Assembly (NCBI RefSeq): GCF_002115785.1
Contig: NZ_JFJY01000001.1
Coordinates: forward strand, 930,001-994,000
Origin: Thalassospira sp. MCCC 1A03138
GTDB lineage: Bacteria; Pseudomonadota; Alphaproteobacteria; Rhodospirillales; Thalassospiraceae
Length of the DNA: 64,000 nt
Reading direction: 5' to 3'
In this document: one piece after another, positions 50,052-58,373 of the stretch
Layout of the letters: each line of letters starts with the position of its first letter
Position numbering within the stretch: the first letter of the stretch is position 1
The notes under the pieces: model-generated
Database searches by the model: none
Told to the model about the DNA's origin: nothing
What the model saw: only the letters and a program-made list of their open reading frames with translations
Position numbers and translations under genes: made by a program

Positions 50052-50642
50052 ATGAGCGGCACGACAAGAACAAGGCCCGGACCGGCTGACCCCGCCGAGG
50101 CCAAGCGATGTGCCAGCTGGATTGTTGCGGTTGCGGCGACGCAGGACCGTGAGGCATTTGCACAGCTGTTTGCCCATTTTGCACCCCGCGTCAAAGCCTA
50201 CATGTTCCGGTTTGGCGGCAATTCCGAAAACGCCGAAGAACTCGCACAGGAAGCCATGATGCAGGTCTGGCGCAAGGCGCATCTGTTTGATCCGCAAAAG
50301 GCCGCCGCCAGTACATGGATTTTTACAATCGCCCGAAACCTTCGCATTGATCGTTTCCGGCAACGCAAACATATCGAGGTGGATGATTCCGATCCGACGC
50401 TGATTATTGATGATAGCCCGCTTGCCGACGAAATCGTCGACCGGGATGAACATGCCGTTCTCGTCAAATCCGCGATGGAAGAATTGCCCGCCGATCAGAA
50501 AGTGGTTGTTGAATTGTCGTTTTTTGAAGATCTCTCGCACAGCGAAATTGCCGAACAGCTTGATATTCCGCTGGGCACCGTCAAATCGCGGTTGCGATTG
50601 GCCTTAACCAAACTTCGTGGTGGATTGGAGGGTGTAGCATGA
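50052..50642 (+). CDS. rpoE: ECF sigma factor RpoE (ECF11 type, singlet-oxygen/peroxide response)
   Basis: 196 residues from the ATG at 50052. Earlier in-frame ATGs at 50007 and 50019 are possible, but the predicted RpoE transcript starts near 50007, so they would have almost no leader; GGGGA lies before 50052. Region 2 spans about 30-95 (AHFAPRVKAYMFRFGG through STWIFTIARNLRIDRFR) and region 4 about 130-190 (ELPADQKVVVELSFFEDLSHSEIAEQL, VKSRLRLALTKLR). The anti-sigma gene overlaps the stop (ATGA). In Rhodobacter the homologue drives the response to singlet oxygen and organic peroxides when ChrR lets go of it. Confidence 0.93.
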   Translation: MSGTTRTRPGPADPAEAKRCASWIVAVAATQDREAFAQLFAHFAPRVKAYMFRFGGNSENAEELAQEAMMQVWRKAHLFDPQKAAASTWIFTIARNLRIDRFRQRKHIEVDDSDPTLIIDDSPLADEIVDRDEHAVLVKSAMEELPADQKVVVELSFFEDLSHSEIAEQLDIPLGTVKSRLRLALTKLRGGLEGVA

Positions 50643-51343
50643 ATATCAAACACCACCCGACAGACCAGACATTGATGGATTACGCCAGTGGCAAGCTGTC
50701 GCAGGCGATGGAACTGCTCGTGGCAACGCATATGACACTGTGCCCGAAATGCCGTGAAAAGGTCGCGGAATTCGAGACCCTTGGTGGTGCGGCGCTTGAA
50801 ACGTCAAATGTCATGTCGATGGATGTCCATGCGCTTGACCATGTCATGGCCATGATCGAACGCGAAACCGCTAACGAAAATGTCGTCTTCCGCGAAATGC
50901 CGTCCACACGGCGCGTTGCCGTCGGGGAAAGCATCACCGGATCAGCCATTCCGTCCGTCCCGCGCCCGTTGGCCGATCTTTTGCCTGATAATGTCCTTTC
51001 CCTCGAAGACATTCCGTGGAAGTCGCTGGCACCGGGTGTGAAGCATTACCAACTGAAATCTATCGAAAGCAAAGGCACCGTGCGTTTGATGAAAATCGCA
51101 CCGGGCGTCTCGATCCCTGATCACGGGCATCACGGTCATGAAATGACCCTGTTGCTTAAAGGGTCCTATATCGATGAAATCGGCCGGTTCCGTGCCGGTG
51201 ACGTCGCCGATCTTGGCAACGATGTCGATCATCAGCCGATTGCCGACACCGCCGAGGAATGCATCTGTCTGATTGCCACGGATGCCCCGATGAAGTTCAA
51301 CCGTCTGCTGCCCAAACTGTTGCAGCCCTTCATCGGCATATAA
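50639..51343 (+). CDS. chrR: Zinc anti-sigma factor ChrR
   Basis: 234 residues. The N-terminal zinc anti-sigma domain keeps the four ligands at exactly the positions of Rhodobacter ChrR: H6, H31, C35 and C38 (HMTLCPKC). The C-terminal cupin domain (about 115-215) has the second metal site DHGHHGHE (H162, H164, E168) and H198. In the model system this cupin is needed for the singlet-oxygen signal, and the N-terminal domain binds RpoE. The gene starts inside the rpoE stop, giving equal amounts of both. A strong terminator follows. Confidence 0.94.
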   Translation: MNIKHHPTDQTLMDYASGKLSQAMELLVATHMTLCPKCREKVAEFETLGGAALETSNVMSMDVHALDHVMAMIERETANENVVFREMPSTRRVAVGESITGSAIPSVPRPLADLLPDNVLSLEDIPWKSLAPGVKHYQLKSIESKGTVRLMKIAPGVSIPDHGHHGHEMTLLLKGSYIDEIGRFRAGDVADLGNDVDHQPIADTAEECICLIATDAPMKFNRLLPKLLQPFIGI

Positions 51344-51365
51344 GTCAAACTGCGTCCCAACGCAG

Positions 51366-51400
51366 AAAGGCCGCGGACACACCGATGTCCGCGGCCTTTT
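51366..51400. terminator. Bidirectional terminator between chrR and rlmJ
   Basis: A perfect 14-bp stem (AAAGGCCGCGGACA / TGTCCGCGGCCTTT) with a 6-base loop has T runs on both sides and separates the two convergent genes. Confidence 0.92.
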
Positions 51401-51432
51401 AATTTGAATCCTGCCCCGTCTCGCCCGCGGAC

Positions 51433-52320
51433 TTATTGCGACGGCACCAGCCAATGGGTCCGGTGCGTTGCCGGGCCGGGCAATTTGACCGCATCGCATA
51501 GCCACTGGCCGATTTCATCAAACTGCTGATCAAATCCATAAGGCGGGTTGATGACCATAAGTCCCGTGCCGCGCATGCGTCCCTTTGCCCCGCCCTGATT
51601 GGTCGAAAGCTCCGCACAAAGCACGCCACCCTTGGCTTTGATCCGGGCAAAGTTTTCACGCAGTTCGGCATCAAATCCGGCCTCAAGGATTGGATACCAC
51701 AGCATGAAGATGCCGTTTTCCCAACGTTCCCAGGCGCGTTTGATCGAACTCGCCGCCTTCTGATAATCCTGTTTCACGTCGTAACTGGGATCCATCAGGA
51801 CCAGACCGCGCCGAATGGCCGGTGGCATCATGCCAACCAGTCCCTCATACCCATCGCGCTTGTGCAGGTGAATACGCGGATCGCGTTCAACGCTGTATTC
51901 CAGCAGGTCATATTCGCTCGGATGCAATTCCATCAGGATCATTTCATCATGATCACGCAACAATTCGCGCATGATAAACGGCGACCCCGGATAAAACGGC
52001 CCCTTAAGGTCATCATCTTCAAACACGCCGTAATCGCGCCCCTTGGCAATCGGATCAAATGCCGCGATCTGATCAAGGAAGGGTTGCATCTGTTTGGGGG
52101 CATTTCCCTTTTGCTGTGCGGCGGCGATGCCATTTTTCCATTCACCGGTTTTCGCCGACTGGGCACTGCCAAGATCGTACCAGCCTGACCCGGCATGGGT
52201 ATCAATCACGCAAAACGGTTTTTCCTTTTTGCACAGATAATCAAGAATCATCCGCATCGCGGCATGCTTGTGAATATCGGCAAAGTTGCCCGCGTGAAAG
52301 CCGTGCAGATAGCTGAGCAT
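51433..52320 (-). CDS. rlmJ: 23S rRNA (adenine2030-N6)-methyltransferase RlmJ
   Basis: 295 residues. The start MLSYLHGFHAGNFADIHKHA, the SAM motif IDTHAGSGWYDL and the catalytic amino-methyltransferase motif DPSYD are typical of RlmJ. It methylates A2030 in 23S rRNA during ribosome maturation. Full length, single gene or in front of nothing on its strand; the RluE-like gene ends 5 bases upstream of it, so both form one rRNA-modification unit. Confidence 0.93.
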   Translation of the reverse strand: MLSYLHGFHAGNFADIHKHAAMRMILDYLCKKEKPFCVIDTHAGSGWYDLGSAQSAKTGEWKNGIAAAQQKGNAPKQMQPFLDQIAAFDPIAKGRDYGVFEDDDLKGPFYPGSPFIMRELLRDHDEMILMELHPSEYDLLEYSVERDPRIHLHKRDGYEGLVGMMPPAIRRGLVLMDPSYDVKQDYQKAASSIKRAWERWENGIFMLWYPILEAGFDAELRENFARIKAKGGVLCAELSTNQGGAKGRMRGTGLMVINPPYGFDQQFDEIGQWLCDAVKLPGPATHRTHWLVPSQ

Positions 52321-52325
52321 TGCCT

Positions 52326-53042
52326 TTATCCTTTGGGTGCGCGCGGCTTACCGCCGCGTGACTGTTTATGGTTGCGCGACTTTTGCGGTCGTGCGGGCCG
52401 GAATGTGCTTTTGCCGTCACCCTCGGTGCGGGGCCGACGGTTGGCCTGCATGTTCCCGGGCATCGGCTTGACCTGTACCGGGGCCGTTTCCGGGGCCTTG
52501 ACCTCAATAGCCTGCCAGTCACCGGGCGCAAGATCATCCAGCGTCCAGTCACCGATAGCATAGCGGATCAGACGCAGGGTCGGAAACCCGACAGCCGCCG
52601 TCATGCGGCGGACCTGCCGGTTGCGGCCTTCGGTGATGCTAAGCTCGATCCAGCTTGTCGGCACCGATTTGCGAAACCGCACGGGCGGATCACGCGGCCA
52701 AAGATTTTCGGGCTCCCCCATCAGGCGCGCACGCGCCGGGCGGGTCACGCCGTCTTTCAACTCGACCCCGTTACGAAGCGCGGCAAGGGCTTCCTCGGTC
52801 GGCTCGCCCTCGACCTGAACCCAATAGGTTTTCGGCTTTTTGAATTTCGGATGGGCGATCTGGGCATTCAATGGCCCGTTATCGGTCAGCAGCAGCAACC
52901 CCTCGCTATCGCGATCCAGCCGCCCGGCGGCATAGACACCGGGCAGATCGATATAATCAGCCAACGTCGCCCGACCGTTTTCACGGTCGGTAAACTGGGT
53001 CAAAACGCCATACGGCTTGTTAAAAAGGATCAGCTGCGCCAT
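52326..53042 (-). CDS. RsuA/RluE-family pseudouridine synthase
   Basis: 238 residues from the ATG at 53042; an ATG three codons upstream is also possible. There is no S4 domain, the catalytic aspartate lies in [16 protein letters not shown], and [14 protein letters not shown] follows, which is the RluE/RsuA wording. The last 45 residues are a basic, Arg/Lys/Pro-rich tail likely to help RNA binding. E. coli RluE makes pseudouridine 2457 in 23S rRNA; this is the likely but unproven target. Lies immediately upstream of rlmJ. Confidence 0.9.
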   Translation of the reverse strand: MAQLILFNKPYGVLTQFTDRENGRATLADYIDLPGVYAAGRLDRDSEGLLLLTDNGPLNAQIAHPKFKKPKTYWVQVEGEPTEEALAALRNGVELKDGVTRPARARLMGEPENLWPRDPPVRFRKSVPTSWIELSITEGRNRQVRRMTAAVGFPTLRLIRYAIGDWTLDDLAPGDWQAIEVKAPETAPVQVKPMPGNMQANRRPRTEGDGKSTFRPARPQKSRNHKQSRGGKPRAPKG

Positions 53043-53069
53043 GCGCCGCATAGAACCATTTTTGCCGTA

Positions 53070-53121
53070 CAAGTCAACTGGGCAAGTCAACCGGGCAAGT
53101 CAACCGGACAAGTCGACCTGC
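53070..53121. repeat. Four-copy 13-bp tandem repeat
   Basis: Units CAAGTCAACTGGG, CAAGTCAACCGGG, CAAGTCAACCGGA and CAAGTCGACCTGC follow each other without gaps. On the minus strand each unit contains TTGACT-like boxes pointing toward the RluE-like gene, whose ATG is 28 bases away. It fills most of the short gap between that gene and the SIMPL gene. Confidence 0.9.
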
Positions 53122-53148
53122 CCGGTCAACAGGCCCGGCCAAATACGA

Positions 53149-53883
53149 TCAATCCTCGATCAGATATTCCATGGTGGTAACAACGCGCACGGTTTTGTTG
53201 ATCTGCTGGCTTTCTGTGCTGTTTGGCGCACCATCGGCCGGAAGGATTTGAAACAATCCCTGCGTTGCGCGGCGAATACCGCCCAGACGGCCACCGGAAT
53301 CGGTTGCAAACTGCTGTGCCGCATCGCGGGCATTTGCTGTGGCCGCGGCAATCATTTCCGGTTTGATGTCGTTAAGCTTGGTGAACATGAAACTCGGGCC
53401 GGGGTTATAACCCTGCCCGCCCAGAACAATCCCGCCCTGAAGCAGCTTGCCGATATCCTGCGTTGCCCCCACGACGGCATCGACATTGTCGGTCCGGACC
53501 TGAATGGTCTGACTGACGATATAACGGCTTTCAATCGGACCGGAACGATAGGATTGCGCAAGCTGATCGGTCACCTGAAGGCTTTGCAACTCGGTCATGT
53601 CCTTGGTGATGCCATGCGTTTCAAGAAACGCCAAAAGTGCGGTCGTATCACTTTCGATCTTGGCCTGCGCGTTTTGCAAAACATCATCGGTCGCAACATA
53701 GGTAATCGGCCAAACCGCACGATCCGCCACGACATCGCGTTCTGCCAGTCCCTTGACGGTGACAAACCGGTCAAGCGACCGCATATCCGACAGCCCCTTA
53801 CCGACCAGCCAGCCGGCACCGGCAATACCGGCACTGACCACGATTGCGGCAACGAATTTTGCAAATCCCGAAGAAGAAGACAT
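53149..53883 (-). CDS. SIMPL (DUF541) domain membrane-anchored protein
   Basis: 244 residues from the ATG at 53883, which has AAGGAAA before it. An N-terminal anchor (about 6-28) is followed by a single SIMPL domain: VTVKGLAERDVVADRA as the opening strand, ESDTTALLAFLETHGI, and closing strands with VRVVTTMEYLI. SIMPL proteins (BP26/OmpY-like) are periplasmic and form rings in some species; function is poorly known. It points away from the isomerase gene upstream. Confidence 0.85.
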   Translation of the reverse strand: MSSSSGFAKFVAAIVVSAGIAGAGWLVGKGLSDMRSLDRFVTVKGLAERDVVADRAVWPITYVATDDVLQNAQAKIESDTTALLAFLETHGITKDMTELQSLQVTDQLAQSYRSGPIESRYIVSQTIQVRTDNVDAVVGATQDIGKLLQGGIVLGGQGYNPGPSFMFTKLNDIKPEMIAAATANARDAAQQFATDSGGRLGGIRRATQGLFQILPADGAPNSTESQQINKTVRVVTTMEYLIED

Positions 53884-54128
53884 GCCCGTGTTTCCTTGAT
53901 TATTGTTGTTCCGCTGGACGCATAAATTTTGCTTCAAAGACCTTATCAGACGGAACAAAATCGACAAAATCAGGGCAGTCATTTTGCAAGTTTGCGAAAT
54001 CAGACACCGGACATTTGAATGCATTCAAATTGGGTCGCAATCCGTATCCGAACATGCTAAAAGCCAGCAACGCCTGCGCTTCGCGCGGCCAATCCATTCA
54101 AACATGCAAAAGCTTTACGAGGTCGTCC

Positions 54129-54803
54129 ATGCGCCGTTCCGATATCAATGCTCATATCACGCATGCCAAGGAACTGTTCGAGTCCATTTCCTTCAAGCTG
54201 CCCTTCTGGGGGCATTATTCCCCGGCGCAGTGGGATGCCGAGCCTGATCTGGCGAAATGGTGCCGTGCCCATCAGATGGGCTGGGACGTAACCGATTACG
54301 GCGAAGGCGATTTTGCCCGTCGCGGCCTAATCCTGTTTTGCCTGCGCAATGGCATCCTGCGTCAGCCGGGCGAAGTCCCCTATGCCGAAAAGATCATGAT
54401 TGTCGGCGAAAATCAGGAATGCCCATGGCATTACCACAAGGTCAAAATGGAAGACATCATTGTGCGCGGCGGCGGCAATCTGGTGATTGAACTGACCAAC
54501 CTGACCAAAGACGGCAAAATGGACATGGTCAATGACGTGCATGTCCGCACCGATGGCAAACTCAACATCCTTCCGGCCGGTGGCAAGGTCGTGCTCGAAC
54601 CCGGCCAAAGTGTCACCCTGCCACGCACGCTTGTGCATCGCTTCTATGGCGAAGAAGGCAAAGGCCCGGTGATCGTCGGCGAAGTATCACAGGTCAATGA
54701 TGACCTTGCCGATAACTACTTCTTTGACTGCGACGCCCGGTTCAGCGAAATCGAAAATGATGTCGCGCCGATCCATCCGCTGTGGAATGAACTGGCCGGT
54801 TAA
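54129..54803 (+). CDS. D-lyxose/D-mannose isomerase-like cupin enzyme
   Basis: 224 residues from the ATG at 54129 with a GAGGTCG site. The cupin metal site is visible as WHYHKVKMEDIIV (two His and one Glu) with a later His in LVHRFYG, matching the D-lyxose isomerase family that converts lyxose/xylulose and mannose/fructose. The longer frame upstream is open but reads through an AT-rich intergenic stretch. No sugar transport or kinase genes are next to it. Confidence 0.85.
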   Translation: MRRSDINAHITHAKELFESISFKLPFWGHYSPAQWDAEPDLAKWCRAHQMGWDVTDYGEGDFARRGLILFCLRNGILRQPGEVPYAEKIMIVGENQECPWHYHKVKMEDIIVRGGGNLVIELTNLTKDGKMDMVNDVHVRTDGKLNILPAGGKVVLEPGQSVTLPRTLVHRFYGEEGKGPVIVGEVSQVNDDLADNYFFDCDARFSEIENDVAPIHPLWNELAG

Positions 54804-54825
54804 GGTCACAAATCAACTGAAATAC

Positions 54826-54858
54826 AAACCCCCGGCAGTGCGACTGCCGGGGGTTTTT
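54826..54858. terminator. Terminator between the isomerase gene and the GNAT gene
   Basis: A perfect 13-bp stem (AAACCCCCGGCAG / CTGCCGGGGGTTT) with a 5-base loop is followed by TTTTTC in the plus direction. It separates two convergent genes. Confidence 0.9.
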
Positions 54859-54864
54859 CTTTTG

Positions 54865-55368
54865 TCAGCCGCGTTCGAACCGTTGCAGGCCGACCGTACC
54901 GGACCAGGGATCGGACATCTCCTCGTCGGTTAGCCTGAAGCCGAAATCCTCATAAAGCTTGCGGGCAGCATCCAGTCCGGCAAAGGTCGTAAGCCAGACC
55001 TTGTCATACCCGTTTTCGCGCAGAAAAGTATCGACCCGTTTCATAAGCTCACGGCCCAGCCCCCGGCCCCGTATGGCATCCGAGGTGATGAACCACCGCA
55101 AATGCGCCCCCGATGTCGCAAGATCAATACCGTCAAGCGCGATGGCACCGGCAAGATTGCCCGTGCTGTCATATGCCGAGACAAAGAAATCACGTGTTGC
55201 ATCAAACCGGGGAAAAAACGCGCCCATATCACGGGCAAGGCCAGCTTCGAACTGCAACCCGAAATTCCAGTGCGGCGTATAATATTGCATATGTAGGCCA
55301 ATGATCTGGCCGATCACACCCGGTCGATAACCGTCAAAAACGATGTCACCTTTCACGGCCCCCTCCAT
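54865..55368 (-). CDS. GNAT family N-acetyltransferase
   Basis: 167 residues from the ATG at 55368, which overlaps the TetR gene end by 23 bases. The acetyl-CoA loop is IRGRGLGRELMKRV (motif A), preceded by LRWFITSD and followed by YDKVWLTTFAGLDAARKLYEDFGF (motif B). In many bacteria a similar protein is fused to a MarR regulator; here it is coupled with a TetR gene instead. Substrate unknown. Probably under control of the upstream repressor. Confidence 0.88.
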   Translation of the reverse strand: MEGAVKGDIVFDGYRPGVIGQIIGLHMQYYTPHWNFGLQFEAGLARDMGAFFPRFDATRDFFVSAYDSTGNLAGAIALDGIDLATSGAHLRWFITSDAIRGRGLGRELMKRVDTFLRENGYDKVWLTTFAGLDAARKLYEDFGFRLTDEEMSDPWSGTVGLQRFERG

Positions 55369-55933
55369 CCCGACCGGCGGCAACGGCAAGGCATGCGATC
55401 TCGTGCGCGGCATCGCTGTCCAGCACTTCGTGCATCACCAGCCGCTTCCAGACCAGTGCAACAATCATTTCATTCACAACCACCGCCGAAACAGTTCCCT
55501 GCCCGGTATTGGCAGCTATGAATGCGCTCACCAGATCGACCACGATTGGTGCCCGGCCGATCACAAGTCCGGTGCGAAGCGCATTCCGGATCGGTTCATT
55601 CTGCGCGGCTTCACCAATCAGGCCTGACAGAATTCGACCGGCCGGTGTCGTCTCGTAAAAACGGAAAAGCTGTTCAAGAAGTGCCGTCAATCCGGCTTCA
55701 AGTGATGCTTCATGACGATGGAACGCTTTTGTCAGAACATCTCGATCGACCAGATCGTCATAGACCTCGACAAACAGATCCGCCTTGGATGGCCACCAGC
55801 GATAGATGGTCTGTTTGCCGCTGCCCGCTTCGGCGGCAACCGCATCGATGCTGGTCGAATGGTAACCTTGCACAACAACAAGCCTACCCGCTGCATCAAG
55901 GATCGCCCGATGTTTTGTCGCTGAACGCCGCAT
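55346..55933 (-). CDS. TetR/AcrR family transcriptional regulator
   Basis: 195 residues. The helix-turn-helix lies in the first 60 residues: AILDAAGRLVVVQGYHSTSIDAVAAEAGSGKQTIYRWW. The C-terminal ligand-binding part (about 70-190) has no recognisable ligand signature. It is translationally coupled to the GNAT gene. A 16-bp perfect palindrome lies 39 bases upstream of its start and is the likely operator, suggesting autorepression. Confidence 0.9.
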   Translation of the reverse strand: MRRSATKHRAILDAAGRLVVVQGYHSTSIDAVAAEAGSGKQTIYRWWPSKADLFVEVYDDLVDRDVLTKAFHRHEASLEAGLTALLEQLFRFYETTPAGRILSGLIGEAAQNEPIRNALRTGLVIGRAPIVVDLVSAFIAANTGQGTVSAVVVNEMIVALVWKRLVMHEVLDSDAAHEIACLAVAAGRDGGGRER

Positions 55934-55971
55934 GGTGCCCCTTCCCGCTGATGAGCATCAACCTTGAACGA

Positions 55972-55987
55972 GACGAGACGTCTCGTC
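55972..55987. promoter_or_regulatory. Palindromic operator candidate for the TetR regulator
   Basis: GACGAGACGTCTCGTC is a perfect 16-bp palindrome located 39 bases before the TetR start. Size and position match the usual TetR-family operator. Confidence 0.65.
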
Positions 55988-56094
55988 AATTTTAAAATCG
56001 CAGGCAGGCAGCCCCAAGGGGCAGCCTCAGGGGAAAGCGACAAGGGATAGTCCCAGAGCACAGCTCCGGGAGATGATGGATGATGGAAAGCTTC

Positions 56095-57045
56095 CTACTC
56101 CGCCGGAGGAGATTGTTCCGGAGTACCAAGGATTTCGGTGAATTCCGGCAGATCGCGAAGCGGCTCGAACTCGATCTCGGTCCAGGCCGGTTGGCGCATG
56201 GCATCAGACAGCGCCACCGCACGCTGCAGATCGGCAAGGGCGGCTTCCTTGTACCCAAGCCCGGCATTGGCACACGCCCGCTGATAATAGCCATTGGCAT
56301 TATCCGGTGCCTCGGCCAGAAGCCGGTTGCAAAGGCTAAGCGCCCAGTCACGATCACCAAGCTGAAGGGCGGCATCGGCCTTATAGGCCATGACTTCCGG
56401 ATCACCCGGCGACAGCTCAAGGATCTTGTCGTAAATCTCGATCTTGGAACGCGGATTGGTCACCTTGTTGGCCTGCAACCAGAAGGCATGAATGGTCTGG
56501 GTGCGTTCGATTTCTTCCTGATGATCGTTGATCACCATGCTTTTCTGACGCAGTTCGTCTTCAAGCGCGCTCAGGCGTGTTTCAAATTCTTCGGACAGGC
56601 GGCGCAATTCCGTATCGGCAAGGTTGCGCACACTTGATTTAAGCTCGCGCAAAGACTGCCAGCCCAGCATGGTCAGAAGCGCACCGACGGCGGCCACAAA
56701 ATAGAAGAAATAGGTCACCGTGTTCGACGAATAGGAAATCGCCTTGTCGATGGCCTCAAGCTGCCGGTTAACAACCTCGCGCAGCAACTCGGCGCGCATG
56801 CCCTGCATTTCGGTCCGCAATGCCTTTAACTCGTCAAGTACATAGCGTTCCATAAGCGGCGGCATATTCGTGCGCTCGCCTGCTTCAAGCGGACGAAAAT
56901 CAACCGGCGGAAGCGTCTCACCCGATGAAGTTTCAGAACCCGCAGGCGCGGCCCCTATGCCATCCTGTGCCAGGACCGGCGATGAAACCAGCACCGCCAT
57001 CATCATAAGGATACCGGCGATCATGCGTTCGAACCGTGACGTCAT
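56095..57045 (-). CDS. Membrane-anchored coiled-coil TPR protein
   Basis: 316 residues. Signal peptide (cut near SSPVLAQ), a periplasmic stretch to about 105, one membrane helix (about 110-130, TYFFYFVAAVGALLTMLGW), a long charged coiled coil (about 135-185, RLSEEFETRLSALEDELRQK) and three TPR-like units (about 195-295) before an acidic tail. It would present the TPR part to the cytoplasm as a scaffold. No enzyme domain is seen and no family function is known. Confidence 0.72.
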   Translation of the reverse strand: MTSRFERMIAGILMMMAVLVSSPVLAQDGIGAAPAGSETSSGETLPPVDFRPLEAGERTNMPPLMERYVLDELKALRTEMQGMRAELLREVVNRQLEAIDKAISYSSNTVTYFFYFVAAVGALLTMLGWQSLRELKSSVRNLADTELRRLSEEFETRLSALEDELRQKSMVINDHQEEIERTQTIHAFWLQANKVTNPRSKIEIYDKILELSPGDPEVMAYKADAALQLGDRDWALSLCNRLLAEAPDNANGYYQRACANAGLGYKEAALADLQRAVALSDAMRQPAWTEIEFEPLRDLPEFTEILGTPEQSPPAE

Positions 57046-57203
57046 TTCCTGCTGCTTCCCTGTTTCTTTTTATGAATCGGTGTTGTTTGCCCGGTCTTTG
57101 TAACCCGGCTTCGACCATGATCCAAATCAACGTTATTATTGGACTGTAACGATATATTGCCCTTGCCAAAACATACATTTTTTGGAAAGTCGCGCAGGTA
57201 TCG

Positions 57204-58304
57204 ATGATCGAATACGGCACAAGCCCGGATCGGGCACAGCAACTGTCAAACGCCACCCTTGCCATGATGTCCGAATTGGGCGTTATCGCGCATCCGAACA
57301 ATTTTACGATCTTTTTCAATTACCTGTCTGGCGAAGAACCCGATCTTACGCAAACGATTGATATCCTGCGCAGCAACAATCGCGAATTCGACGAATTGCA
57401 GTGCCGCGACCTTTTCACGCGGTTTTTTGACACCGTAAATGAACGCGAAATCGTCACCCGCATCACCGCAGATCTGCGCAATCAGTTGACGTCGGTTCTG
57501 GAAACCGTGCGCAACGCCGGAATTGATACCCGCGCCTATGGCGAGGCCCTTGATCATTTCTGCGAATATATCGGGGACAAGGATTTCACCAATCTCGAAC
57601 AGGCGCTTAAAACCCTGCTCGGTGCGACCCGCGATATCGAGGGCGTAAACCGACTTCTTGAAACCCGGCTGGATAATACCTCGACCGAGATATCCAAACT
57701 GCGCCGCGATCTCGAAGACATGAAGCGCGAGGCCATGACCGACTGTCTGACCGGCATCGCCAACCGCAAGGCATTTGATCTGAAACTGCGCGATTGCGCG
57801 ATGCAGTCGATGGAAACCGGCAAACCGCTTAGCCTGCTTCTGATCGATATCGACCATTTCAAAACATTCAATGACACCCACGGTCATCAGGCCGGCGATC
57901 AGGTCATTCGACTGATGGCCCAGACCCTTCAACAGAACGTCAAGGGCCGCGACACCGCCGCACGTTACGGGGGGGAGGAATTTGCCGTCATCCTGCCGAT
58001 GACCGGGCTTGGCTGCGCTCGCCAGCTGGCCGAACATATCCGCCACAATGTCGAAACCCGCAAGGTGGTCAGCCGCATCCGCCATGAAGAACTGGGCAAG
58101 GTTACCGTTTCAATCGGGGTCAGCACATTTCAATTTGGCGAACCGCTTGGCCGCTTTATAGAACGCGCCGATCAGGCGCTTTATCTCGCCAAAGCCAACG
58201 GCCGCAACCGGGTCGCGACCGAACGCCAGATTGCAGATGCCTATCCCGAGGCCCGAATACTTGATATCACCGCACCCGAGCCCAAAAAACAGCGTTACGC
58301 CTGA
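57204..58304 (+). CDS. Diguanylate cyclase (GGDEF protein)
   Basis: 366 residues. The N-terminal part (1-165) is helical without membrane segments and ends in a coiled coil that leads into the catalytic domain (about 175-345). The active-site loop is GGEEF at 256-260, with metal/substrate residues in LIDIDHFKTFND. The inhibitory I-site RxxD is changed to KGRD (247-250), so product feedback may be weak. It should make cyclic di-GMP in the cytoplasm; the input signal is unknown. Divergent from the TPR membrane protein. Confidence 0.92.
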   Translation: MIEYGTSPDRAQQLSNATLAMMSELGVIAHPNNFTIFFNYLSGEEPDLTQTIDILRSNNREFDELQCRDLFTRFFDTVNEREIVTRITADLRNQLTSVLETVRNAGIDTRAYGEALDHFCEYIGDKDFTNLEQALKTLLGATRDIEGVNRLLETRLDNTSTEISKLRRDLEDMKREAMTDCLTGIANRKAFDLKLRDCAMQSMETGKPLSLLLIDIDHFKTFNDTHGHQAGDQVIRLMAQTLQQNVKGRDTAARYGGEEFAVILPMTGLGCARQLAEHIRHNVETRKVVSRIRHEELGKVTVSIGVSTFQFGEPLGRFIERADQALYLAKANGRNRVATERQIADAYPEARILDITAPEPKKQRYA

Positions 58305-58373
58305 CAGGCACTGACAGAACACCAATTTATCCGTATAAGGCAGGTCGTTTAATGCGACAGATTGGCCTGCGAC

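Noticed and set aside
53070-53121. Tandem repeat considered as a CRISPR array
   Set aside because: Units are 13 bp, directly adjacent, with no spacers and no cas genes.
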